A stretch of 64,000 nt of DNA, taken from positions 77,130,106 through 77,194,105 of the forward strand of contig CM026387.1 in the NCBI GenBank assembly GCA_014843695.1, in the 5' to 3' direction. Position 1 is the first letter of the stretch, and each line of letters begins with the position of its first letter. The notes under the pieces were generated by a model. It did no database searches, was not told the DNA's origin, and saw only the letters and a list, made by a program, of their open reading frames with translations. This DNA is from Archivesica marissinica (taxonomy: Eukaryota > Mollusca > Bivalvia > Venerida > Vesicomyidae). The translations under genes and the position numbers were made by a program. This document shows positions 1-11,252 of this stretch, one piece after another.

Positions 1-1625
1 CTATACATGTTCTGTCTGCAGGAATAGCTATACATGTTCTGTCTGCAGGAATAGCTATACATGTTCTGTCTGCAGGAATAACTACATGTATACATGTTCT
101 GTCAGCAGGAATAACTATACATGTTGTCTGCAGGAATAGCTATACATGTTCTGTCTGCAGGAATAGCTATACATGTTCTGTCAGCAGGAATAGCTACACA
201 TGTTCTGTCTGCAGGAATAGCTATACATGTTCTGTCTGCAGGAATAGCTATGCATGTTCTGTCTGCAGGAATAGCTACATGTATACATGTTGTCAGCAGG
301 AATAACTATACATGTTCTGTCTGCAGGAATAACTATACATGTTCTGTCTGCAGGAATAACTACATGTATACATGTTCTGTCTGCAGGAATAGCTATACAT
401 GTTCTGTCAGCAGGAATAACTATACATGTTCTGTCTGCAGGAATAGCTATGCATGTTCTGTCTGCAGGAATAGCTATGCATGTTCTGTCAGCAGGAATAA
501 CTATACATGTTCTGTCTGCAGGAATAACTATACATGTTCTGTCTGCAGGAATAGCTATACATGTTCTGTCTGCAGGAATAGCTATACATGTTCTGTCTGC
601 AGGAATAGCTATACATGTTCTGTCTGCAGGAATAGCTACACATGTTCTGTCTGCAGGAATAGCTATGCATGTTCTGTCAGCAGGAATAACTATACATGTT
701 CTGTCTGCAGGAATAACTATACATGTTCTGTCTGCAGGAATAGCTACACATGTTCTGTCTGCAGGAATAGCTACATGTATACATGTTGTCAGCAGGAATA
801 ACTATACATGTTCTGTCTGCAGGAATAGCTATACATTTTCTGTCTGCAGGAATAACTATACATGTTCTGTCTGCAGGAATAGCTATACATGTTCTGTCTG
901 CAGGAATAACTATACATGTTCTGTCTGCAGGAATAGCTATACATTTTCTGTCTGCAGGAATAGCTATACATGTTCTGTCTGCAGGAATAGCTACACATGT
1001 TCTGTCTGCAGGAATAGCTATACATGTTCTGTCTGCAGGAATAGCTATGCATGTTCTGTCTGCAGGAATAGCTACATGTATACATGTTGTCAGCAGGAAT
1101 AACTATACATGTTCTGTCTGCAGGAATAACTATACATGTTCTGTCTGCAGGAATAACTACATGTATACATGTTCTGTCTGCAGGAATAGCTATACATGTT
1201 CTGTCAGCAGGAATAACTATACATGTTCTGTCTGCAGGAATAGCTATGCATGTTCTGTCTGCAGGAATAGCTATGCATGTTCTGTCAGCAGGAATAACTA
1301 TACATGTTCTGTCTGCAGGAATAACTATACATGTTCTGTCTGCAGGAATAGCTATACATGTTCTGTCTGCAGGAATAGCTATACATGTTCTGTCTGCAGG
1401 AATAGCTATACATGTTCTGTCTGCAGGAATAGCTACACATGTTCTGTCTGCAGGAATAGCTATGCATGTTCTGTCAGCAGGAATAACTATACATGTTCTG
1501 TCTGCAGGAATAACTATACATGTTCTGTCTGCAGGAATAACTATACATGTTCTGTCTGCAGGAATAACTAAGTCTATACATGTTCTGTCTGCAGGAATAG
1601 CTATGCATGTTCTGTCAGCTGGAAT
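1..1625. repeat. 27-bp minisatellite, about 60 units, cut by the window edge
   Basis: Core word TGTTCTGTCTGCAGGAATAG. Because 27 is a multiple of 3 and the unit lacks stops in several frames, long false frames appear on both strands. Variants (GCTATAC, ACTATAC, CTACATGTATAC) recur in the same order with a 797-bp shift. Confidence 0.97.
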
Positions 1626-1905
1626 AGCCTCAATGTGGTTACTACTTCTCAATGTTCATCTTGAATTGATCATGTTTATTTATGGCATTGAGGTGAACAT
1701 CTACATGTATGTGCAAACAAAATGTCATCTGATCCAGCTGACAACGTGTTAATAAAATAGATGATTACCGTTACAAGTTTATGTATACCACATAATATAT
1801 CAACATGAAATTGATCCTGTATTGAGGAGATGAAGGTGTGAAATGTACCTCATGCTATTTCAGTGCATGTCAGCTTATGGCCATCCTAGTATTTTTGATT
1901 AGTGC
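1626..1905. other. unique sequence, nothing recognised
   Basis: AT-rich stretch between the 27-bp array and a SINE. The open frame running out of the array ends at 1752 and shows no domain. Confidence 0.6.
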
Positions 1906-2190
1906 ACAATGACAGTGTGTTTTCCGTTTGTTTATCGTCGTTACCGGTTGCCCATATGAGCGCCGCGTCCTGAAGAGATTAGTCATTTTAGAGGATAGTG
2001 CAATGATACAGACAGAGACCCATCCCAGAATCTCCACTGGTTCTTTTACATGCACAGTGTAAAGTACCGACACAAGACCTCGGTTTAATGTCCCATCTGA
2101 GACTGTTGATTATATTACGGTCAGACGGGGGATCGAACCTGCTATCCCTGGGTTACCTGTCCAACGTGTAATAACAGACTAGGGCCCAAG
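1906..2190 (-). mobile_element. tRNA-derived SINE, head C, older copy
   Basis: Same family as 51647: plus-strand words TTATCGTCGTTACCGGTTGC, GATACAGACAGAGACCCATC and GGTCAGACGGGGGATCGAAC. The tRNA-like head is degraded. Confidence 0.78.
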
Positions 2191-2320
2191 GTTACAAAAC
2201 TGTTTTCAGATCTTGAACTTGAGTGATTTGAATAGTTGATTGTGAGATTTACACTCAGCTGTACCAATCAGAAGCTTGAGACTGAGTACGAGATTGGAGA
2301 AAAGGTTTATAACTTTAGGC
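2190..2320. mobile_element. diverged relative of the CCCGAGGTTATAAAAC MITE
   Basis: Opposed AAGGTTACAAAACTGTTTTC and GAAAAGGTTTATAACTTTAG-type ends with AATCAGAAGCTTGAG inside, matching the 52191 element at lower similarity. Confidence 0.6.
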
Positions 2321-2410
2321 CTGTGTGTGTAAATATGTTGGATTTAATGTTTGTTTGTGCCTAAGCTGATCCACATACGAGTATCTTCATCATGGAACAT
2401 TAGCGCAAGG

Positions 2411-3770
2411 ACTAGATACACCTGTGTGGCTTTTATCTCTAGCTACAAGCTCAAATGTCACTTGTTACATACAATGACTAGATACACCTGTGTGGCTTCC
2501 AGCTCCAATGTAACACTACATACAATGACTAGATACACCTGTGTGGCTTCCAGCTCCAATGTCACATACAATGACTAGATACACCTGTGTGGCTTCCATC
2601 TCAAATGTCACTTGTTACATACACTGACTAGATACACCTGTGTGGCTTCCATCACCAATGTAACTTGTTACATACAATGACTAGATACACCTGTGTGGCT
2701 TCCATCTCAAATGTCACTTGTTACATACACTGGCTAGATACACCTGTGTGGCTTCCATCACCAATGTAACTTGTTACATACAATGACTAGATACACCTGT
2801 GTGGCTTCCATCTCAAATGTCACTTGTTACATACACTGGCTAGATACACCTGTGTGGCTTCCATCACCAATGTAACTTGTTACATACAATGACTAGATAC
2901 ACCTGTGTGGCTTCCATCTCCAATGTAACTTGTTACATACAATGACTAGATACACCTGTGTGGCTTCCATCTCCAATGTAACTTGTTACATACAATGACT
3001 AGATACACCTGTGTGGCTTCCATCTCAAATGTCACTTGTTACATACACTGACTAGATACACCTGTGTGGCTTCCATCTCCAATGTAACTTGTTACATACA
3101 ATGACTAGATACACCTGTGTGGCTTCCAGCTCCAATGTAACTTGTTACATACACTGACTAGATACACCTGTGTGGCTTCCATCTCAAATGTAGCTTGTTA
3201 CATACAATGACTAGATACACCTGTGTGGCTTCCATCACCAATGTAACTTGTTACATACAATGACTAGATACACCTGTGTGGCTTCCATCACCAATGTAAC
3301 TTGTTACATACAATGACTAGATACACCTGTGTGGCTTCCATCTCAAATGTAGCTTGTTACATACAATGACTAGATACACCTGTGTGGCTTCCAGCTCCAA
3401 TGTCACTTGTTACATACAATGACTAGATACACCTGTGTGGCTTCCATCTCCAATGTAACTTGTTACATACAATGACTAGATACACCTGTGTGGCTTCCAT
3501 CTCAAATGTCACTTGTTACATACAATGACTAGATACACCTGTGTGGCTTCCATCTCAAATGTCACATACAATGACTAGATACACCTGTGTGGCTTCAATC
3601 ACCAATGTAACTTGTTACATACAATGACTAGATACACCTGTGTGGCTTCCATCTCAAATGTAGCTTGTTACATACAATGACTAGATACACCTGTGTGGCT
3701 TCCATCTCCAATGTCACTTGTTACATACAATGACTAGATACACCTGTGTGGCTTTCATCTGTTACATACA
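2411..3770. repeat. 53-bp minisatellite, about 25 units
   Basis: Core word GATACACCTGTGTGGCTTCC, with variable middles (CATCTCC, CATCTCA, CATCACC, CAGCTCC) and a TTGTTACATACAATGACTA end. Three units are shortened. Confidence 0.96.
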
Positions 3771-4054
3771 ATGTATGTTGTAATGTATATCCTTGTATTG
3801 CATAATCATCACAAGATATGTTAGCTAACATTGTGTAATCACAAGTTATACAAGTGTTTTTATACCTGTCCATTTTGCAATTAATTTGTGAAAATCCAGA
3901 AAAGTAGGATACCTGTAGATATATATATACCTCATACTTATATGCGATACCGGCATGCAGGCAGTGATTGGAACAGAAATCACACACATTAAAATACCCC
4001 ATGTCCCATGTATTGTCTATTATAAAGTTAATATTTTAACAAGTTCAACGCTTG

Positions 4055-4384
4055 TTTACTGTCCATACTCGCTTATAAGGTGACCTTTGGTCCTGAAATC
4101 TGTGGGCTTTGGCATGCACTCACATATAAGATGGGTTGATAAAATGGACATTAGACAAAAGTATAATTGCATGTTTAGCCAGTGCAAGTTGAAGACAATT
4201 TCAGTGTCAGTGTGCTTGCTTTCTTTTCTAAAACGTAATGATTTAATACATTAAAAATAATTAAACAATTAAAATTTTTTTTTTAGTTTTCTTATATTTT
4301 TGACACTCACTTATAAGACAAGCCACACCGAGGCCATACTCTGGTGGTTAAAAGGTCATCTTATATGCGAGTATAGACAGTAAA
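4055..4384. mobile_element. MITE with ATACTCGCTTATAAG-type inverted ends
   Basis: Ends TTTACTGTCCATACTCGC and GCGAGTATAGACAGTAAA, 330 bp, with a second inner pair of inverted ATAAGATG/CTTATAAGAC words. Related ends are at 8270, 9250 and 22985-23230. Confidence 0.75.
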
Positions 4385-4453
4385 AGGACTTTTAAGGAGA
4401 ATGAAGTACTCGATATTCGAGCTATCTATCCAGTATACAAAGATAAACTGCCC

Positions 4454-4679
4454 CATACACTTAGGACGGGTCTCTTTGGCACATACCTATATGTACAAAC
4501 ACCGGTCTATGGCTTGCATGCCAGTAGAATCCTTCTCTTAGACATATTTGAGATTTAAATTTAGCACATACACTTAGGACGGGTCTCTTTGGCACATACC
4601 TATATGTACAAACACCGGTCTATGGCTTGCATGCCAGTAGAATCCTTCTCTTAGACATATTTGAGATTTAAATTTAGCT
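4454..4679. repeat. 113-bp tandem duplication
   Basis: Two nearly identical copies starting CACTTAGGACGGGTCTCTTT at 4458 and 4571. High identity suggests a recent event. Confidence 0.93.
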
Positions 4680-5845
4680 CAAGTGCATTATGTTTTCCTA
4701 GAAATTCCAGGTGTTTTAATGAATAATTTTATCAATGTTCTAATTGCCATACATGTATTTTAGAGAATCATTTTATATAGGCATTATTGTTTTAGTGCAA
4801 TAACAATGCGTAAATGCACGTCAAGATTTTAAATTCAAATATCTTCATTCATTTTAAAACCTGATCTATTCATGAAAGGCACATGGCGATTAAATGTTAA
4901 CCCTGTCTGTCTGTTTATTTGTTTGTATGTGTGTTGATACAAGTGCTTACCCTTGGTGGCAACATTGGCTGGGCCCTAGCAAATTGGCATGTAGTCTCTT
5001 GTACAAAATATCATCTGAATGGAAACTCTTCAAAGTTAACTTTTTAATAAATGTAAATGTGCAAGACTTTTACTGCGAAAATTAGATGGTCGCGAAAATA
5101 CCCAGATATATTGTTTATTGATTTTTTGATAGCTTACGTTTTGCTAATTTCCGTATTATTTTATTTGATAAACTGGGTCCCTTATGTGCAACCTACATAT
5201 AAGTTTGAAAAGATTTGAGTAATTATGTCATTAAGCATTTGGCTAGCTCAGCTGATAAGTGTGGAGGTAAGCAACATTACTAATGATCCATACGTCTACA
5301 TTTATAGGAAGTCTCCCCGTGAGCTCAGAATAGGGAGAATTGAGACAGCTGACATCCCGCAATGCCCTCATGCATGTGAACTGTGCCAATTTGTTCTTAT
5401 TTTGACAAGTTTTATTTTATATTTGTAACAACATTATCCTGGGTTTGCCGATTACCGTTGACATAAGCAGTGTATTTGTGTTTCAAAAAGAGGCTGTACC
5501 AATAATGTTCACTCTCAATTAAGCATAATTATATTTATTTTATTGTTTGCAATATCTGTTAGTAAGAAATAAATTGTAACTGAAGCAATAACAAAGTGAA
5601 AGCAACCTCCGTGTGACGTCACATGAGGGGCAGGCAAGTTTTGAATAAATAAAGGTAAATTTACCTGTAGAAATGACATTTCAGCATGTTAAACATCTAC
5701 TTCTGAAGCAGGACAGAGATTAGCACTAGTTACCTACCCTGGCGTACTGTCCCAGTTATATATGTAATTTTAATGAACGTAATAATAACGCCCACGTGTT
5801 GGACTAGGCAAAGATATGGTGAGCATTAGAAGTATTTGATATACT
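4680..5845. other. unique AT-rich sequence, nothing recognised
   Basis: Short frames at 4894-5085 and 5225-5428 have no known motif, no supporting splice context and ordinary composition. No gene supported. Confidence 0.6.
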
Positions 5846-6033
5846 ATAGACAGTTTGTGTCTTAATATGGGACATTGGTTCTAGACACGATCTGTGACGG
5901 GTATTGTCGATAATTGGGTACAATAACGGTTATGGTTCTCGGATGTAGCATATTCACTGTTCTAACCAATTGTGGACAATACCCTTCAGGTCTTGGTTGG
6001 TGCATGGCCCATCTTAAGACAATACCCGTCTAT
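5846..6033. mobile_element. possible small palindromic element
   Basis: Opposed ATAGAC...GTCTTAATATGGGACATTGG and CATCTTAAGACAATACCCGTCTAT ends over 188 bp, with extra GGGTATTGTC/GACAATACCC pairs inside. No clear target duplication. Confidence 0.5.
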
Positions 6034-8040
6034 ATCAAATATCTCCCCTATCTCTGTGTACATCGCTGAACCTCGGATAAACAACGCTATCGGTTACAAC
6101 ACTCGATGGAAATTAACTTGATTCAATATGTAAGGCAGGGAGAGTTGTATCTGATTGCCAATAGAAGAATTATGTTGACAGTTTATACCAAGGTGTCGAT
6201 TTAATTGTTGAGAATATGCCTCGAATTAGCATCTAGAACGTATATATATATAAGTTTTTGCACTCTCTACGGAAATAATAAGCACACAATTTGGATTTAT
6301 TCTGCCATTAGTAAACTAATATTAGCATCACTAGGGATAATAATCCATAAATCTTTGTAATTTTCCAGAACCTAATTCTTTTATTTCAGGTTGTGAAAGT
6401 GTTATTGAAGTATTAATTTGACCTTTTCATAGCTAAGAATTTTTCTGTTCTCAGTTTCACTTTTATTTCTGGCTATGCAAAAGATATATTGTCCTTAGTT
6501 TATACAAATTTATTTTAGCTCGATTGTCCTTTGTTCAACAAGTGTTAAGGTTCGACAAGCACCTACATATGATGTCGGAACCAGAGGGGACTTTATGTTT
6601 ACCCCTTCCTTTGTTCCTCTATTGCTTTTTGTCCTGGTTATGACTTGTTCATACATCATTTTTGGTTTTGGAAATAATTAACAAATGTTCACCATAATGG
6701 GAGAATGTGTCGCGCGCAAGACCCAGGTCCATTGCTCAAGTCATGATCGCACTTTAATGTGAAATGAGTCAAAACGTGTCAGTTACCACATACTAATTGT
6801 GCATCGCTACTATTAATATTCACCATTTTCCCCAGAATAATTCTAATAAATCAAGACTTTTTGTACATTCCCTATGGTTAGCTTCTTGTTATTATTTGTA
6901 TGGATATTAAATATTGCAAGGCCGCTTGTGTAATCTATATAATTTCCTTCTTTGGACCACCACCAACATAAGGTTTGAGGATCACTGACAGTATGTTTGC
7001 ATATTTATCGCACACCCTATTTAACAAAATGTTAATGAATCATGTCATGTCCGACTCGTGTAGATTCATGTATCATCATGTCCGACTTGTGTATAGATAG
7101 TAGATAGATAAATGTTCTGTTGTTTGGGTGAATGTAAAACTCCCATGCATGATGCAAGTTAATGTACTATGGAGTTAGTCTTCATGTAACAACCAAAGTA
7201 TCATTACCCAAACAACTTAGTTTAAACAGTTTTATTTATTTCGCAATCTATTTATGTTGTTATACAGTCATTCTATTGGTTGTAAGGTTATTTGTGTGTA
7301 AGTAATAAAAGTATTATATGTAAAGTTGAAAAGCGTGTTATTTTCTATTCAAAGAATGGGTGATCTGCCACATAGAATAATGATCTCGTGAAATCTTCAT
7401 AACTGATAGCTTGCATTTTACGGCCAAATAACAGTGTATTGACTAGAAGAAAATACCAAGTCATTTGTCGTAGGCAAGGAAACAACATTAACTCATCGCA
7501 GTAAGCCTGAATGTTTACACCAATGATTACAATAGAACACACTTGATGTTGTAAGGATGCTACAGTCCAAACTTGGCAACAATCCTTCTGTTGTTTCAAG
7601 GGAATTAACCTTTAGCACGATGTAGGCGAACTGAGCAGATAACAAATGTGTAATAGTTTTCTTATTTTCCTAGAAAGTATGACTTGTGACATTTCATTCA
7701 AACCGTTCCATCCTATTTGAAACATTTTCTTTAAATTAACACAAACTTTTTATCTGCCAGTGTTGAAAAAGTTTACTAATTAATTTGGACCATCACTACA
7801 ATTCGTTCTTGAGAAATGATTTGAATGTATTTGTTGAAGAATGCTGACTATTCCTCTATCACATCGCTTACCTCACCCTATTGCAGGTACATACATGTAC
7901 CCAGGTAGAAACCACTGATCTACCGCAAGTCAGCTGGATAGCTTTCTCTCATGAAATATTTCGAAACCCCCAGTGGACCAAAAGAAGACAGAGTTGTTAA
8001 GAAATTAATTTTTTCAAGTGGCGACCATTATATACAAATG
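6034..8040. other. unique AT-rich sequence, nothing recognised
   Basis: About 2 kb with no exon-like segment on either strand. The minus frame 7345-7599 (84 residues) begins MKQQKDCCQVW and matches no family I know. Confidence 0.55.
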
Positions 8041-8043
8041 TAC

Positions 8044-8195
8044 AATGGCCACTTCTAGTGATTCCCTTTGGTGACAACAATAGCAATGGTCACTTCTGGT
8101 GATTTCCTTTGGTGACAACAATAGCAATGGTCACTTCTGGTGATTTCCTTTGGTGACAACAATAGCAATGGTCACTTCTGGTGATTTCCTTTGAT
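8044..8195. repeat. 41-bp tandem repeat, about 3.6 units
   Basis: Core words CAATGGTCACTTCTGGTGAT and TTCCTTTGGTGACAACAATA. Confidence 0.93.
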
Positions 8196-8267
8196 GAACA
8201 ACTATAGACAACATATGACTGTACATCAAGGTATTACAATATTCCAGGCACAAACTGATCATCCAAG

Positions 8268-9276
8268 CTAGTAGTACCATATATACTCGTCTAAAACGAT
8301 CTTGACAATAAGACTACCCCCAGACAGTGGTCCTAAATCAGTTGTACTTTGCATATACCCGCATATAAGACGGTTGAGAAAATGGAAACCGTTCAGAAGT
8401 AAAAGTCCAAACAATTTCATTAAAAAACTGTAAACTATGTCAAATACAATAATTTATGATGTTTGTGCATCAGCTTTAACAATTGTTTATAATGTAAATA
8501 CAGACTACATCTGATATGTCGAATTCCGTAGGACAGAACAAAATACTTAGACATATTCGAAATAATGGACATTGACCATAGTTTCCAAGATGATGTTTCT
8601 CGTATATCACAAGACTTTCCCGTCCCATAATAAATAATTTTCCAAGTTGTCATTGTCTGTTATAGCTGTGACATAATAAAAGAAACACTGTAATATCATA
8701 TTTAATATTTACTAAATGTAGCACATAAATAACATTTATATGCGAAACTGTGATAACAAATCACTGATGTATTAACGGTGTAGTAATATACTGATACTCG
8801 ATTAAATAGTCTGCAGTTTTCTGTTGAATTTAAATATGCAATTATTGACAAGTTAGAGATTAAAGTCAAAACAAACTGATTAGATTATAACGATGAGAAG
8901 TTATCATATAATGGTGAACACATTCAACTATCAACTGATATAACGGATGTAGACTCTTAATTGTCTAAACCAATAAAACAAACAAGACATAAAGTTGCAA
9001 CAAATAAATAGTTTAATAAATATAAAGTATGAAAGCAAATTATTATAGCACATTTGATTTAAATAAAGTCTATCGGCAAGTTCAGTTTTACAAAATATTT
9101 TAGCAAATTGGATCTGAAAAGAGGTTATTGGCAAGTTCAGTTAACAGTCAACAATCGATAGACTGATTTATTTCAAACAAAATCTGATTTTTTTTATCAA
9201 TCGCTTATAAGATGGGAAGACACTTTGAGGACATAATCTGGTGATACAAATCCTATCTTATATGCGAGTATATAAG
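8268..9276. mobile_element. larger element with the same ATACTCG / CGAGTAT ends
   Basis: The left side TATATACTCGTCTAAAACG plus GCATATAAGACGGTTGAGAA and the right side CTTATAAGATGGGAAGACAC plus CTTATATGCGAGTATATAAG resemble the 4055 MITE. The inside is very AT-rich. Open frames at 8435-8653 and 8931-9134 (minus) show no known domain. The extent is inferred. Confidence 0.5.
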
Positions 9277-9383
9277 GGAACAAATTCAAGTCAGATATAT
9301 TGCTGCTACATTTGTATATTGTTTTCAACGTTTTCTTTCATTTGACATAGAGACATAGAGAAATGGCCAAAATAACTTTTTAC

Positions 9384-10297
9384 TAGGGATGGCAACGAAT
9401 GGTGATTGTGATATTCGAATATTCGGATGATCTTCCGAACGAATATTCGAATATTCGCAAATTTCTCCAACTTTCGATTTCCACTATACTCTTGCATCGC
9501 TGACAGGTAACACCATTCTATTGAAAGTGGTGGCATGTTATAATTATGTAAACGTGAAGTTTACTGTCGGCGTTTTAAATATGCGGCTTGTGTTGATTGA
9601 TAAACAACTCCGCTTGTTGACTTGGTGGGTTTGTGAAAATAAAATTTCGCTCTCTGAATTGGGATAAGTTTGAAAAAATAAACTAATTTAAATTACAACA
9701 ATTTTAATTAGTGAACACAATCTCTTTATATTAGATTGGAACAAACAAACACACACAAATATAACACATTGACATTATATTCTGAGTCTCGTAGAGCTGG
9801 CCATTCATTCTATTTAACTAGTTAGTTTCACCTACATGCATGTCACACCCCTTAGGCAGCTTGTTTTTATTCAAGAATATGATGCTTTCCACACGGTCAC
9901 TGGACAATCTATTCCTTAATTTGTTTATCAAGAGTCCGGCGGCGGAGAAAATATGTTCCGACGGAACTGACTTTGTATGTTTTCAAGGGCTACCGTTAGT
10001 ACCTGTAAAACAAATGCTTCTCAGTTTGTGTCCCGTCAAATAGACTGCATTAATCAATTAGTGACCCCTGTAAGGTGTGAACAACATGTCATCACCCTCC
10101 TTTGTTATTTGGAGCCAAATCGCGATGACATTTCGCACCTTCGGGCACGCATTGGGTCATTCTTGATTGAAATTTAAACAAACATATATATCCTTTTAAG
10201 CTATGATTTAACTGCAATTTATTAAAATTTGATTTGAATATTTTTTTTAATATTTGAATATAGTTTTAATATTCGAATATTCGGACGTTCGAAAAAA
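9384..10297 (-). mobile_element. old hAT element of the TAGGGATGGCAACGAAT family
   Basis: The left end TAGGGATGGCAACGAATG and TATTCGAATATTCG-rich subterminal sequence match the 46052 element. The right side keeps ATATTCGAATATTCGGACGT but has lost its last 35-40 bases. CTTTTTAC (9376-9383) and GTTTTTAC (10298-10305) may be the target duplication with one change. It carries the end of a transposase gene. Confidence 0.8.
9818..9985 (-). pseudogene. hAT transposase C-terminal dimerisation segment
   Basis: Reading the minus strand in the frame that contains PSEHIFSAAGLLINKLRNRL and then SSDRVESIIFLNKNKL, ending at TAG 9820-9818. This is the classic end of hAT transposases (PSERxFSxAG ... RxxLxxxxVxxLxFLxxN, Dimer_Tnp_hAT). 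Stops appear just upstream and the catalytic residues are absent, so it is a relic. The plus-strand frame at 9840-10043 is a shadow. Confidence 0.85.
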
Positions 10298-10305
10298 AGT
10301 TTTTA

Positions 10306-11252
10306 CATAATGGACATGTTAGGTTGCTTATTGTTTTAGTTTAAATTCACATACAGACATAGTTTTCTTACAGAAATAATTGTTTTTTACAGAAATAATT
10401 GGCTAACAACAGATTTCAAATTTTTAAGAATGAAAAGTCAGTGACAAAACGATTCGTCTAGTTAATGAGGAGATTGTCGGCTGACAGATGAAGGATAAAA
10501 CTATGTAATAGCTAAATAAAATATAAGTACCGCCTCAAGTAGATTAATATAGTTCAATAATATAACTTTATATGCCAGGATTATTTACGACTATGGCAAA
10601 ATTGACTAGCAATTATGGCCATGGCACAAAAACAGGTTGCACAAATAACGCAGCTACAGTGATATTTAATCAAACTACACCGATGACGGCTAAGTATGAT
10701 AACAAATATTTACTATAATATCATTTACAATACAGAGAACATGATCTAATGAAAAATATAATGATGGTAAAACATTAAGTACATTGTATATTCATTATTT
10801 ATACATGTATAACAGTCATATTATAATATCACAAAAATATAACAAAATCTTAACATGTCTTATACTTTTGGTCCAAATACTTTAAAGACGACAAGAGAAG
10901 TCGGTCTGAGAAACATCAATCACTTTGTAAGTTTGTGTAGAAATGAAATCATAGCACCAATTGGCGCTGGGTTGCTCCACAGAGACAGGGTGGAAGTGGT
11001 GCTGGTCTGTACTAAAATGCAAAGCACCATAACACCATCATAGGTTAACCAAATGCAACAGTTACAATCAAATGTATAACAGCAGATCATAGTGTTGCTT
11101 TTCTGTGAATTTGCTCATAACCCATTGAACATGTACTGTATGTGCAGTTAACCAGACATCAATGGCAGTGAATGTATCATGGCAAACAACAATAACAATA
11201 TGCACAAAAGTACACTTCATTGAGATGCAATTATGCAGTTTTGGCCCAAATC
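10306..11252. other. unique sequence, nothing recognised
   Basis: Frames at 10855-11043 (plus) and 11068-11325 (minus, running into the array) are short and without motif. Confidence 0.55.

Noticed and set aside
121..1752. Long overlapping open frames on both strands (about 60 to 290 residues)
   Set aside because: All are translations of the 27-bp array. Several frames and both strands are open at once, with no start context or domain.
9840..10043. 67-residue plus frame
   Set aside because: It overlaps the hAT dimerisation segment read on the other strand, which has the diagnostic motif.
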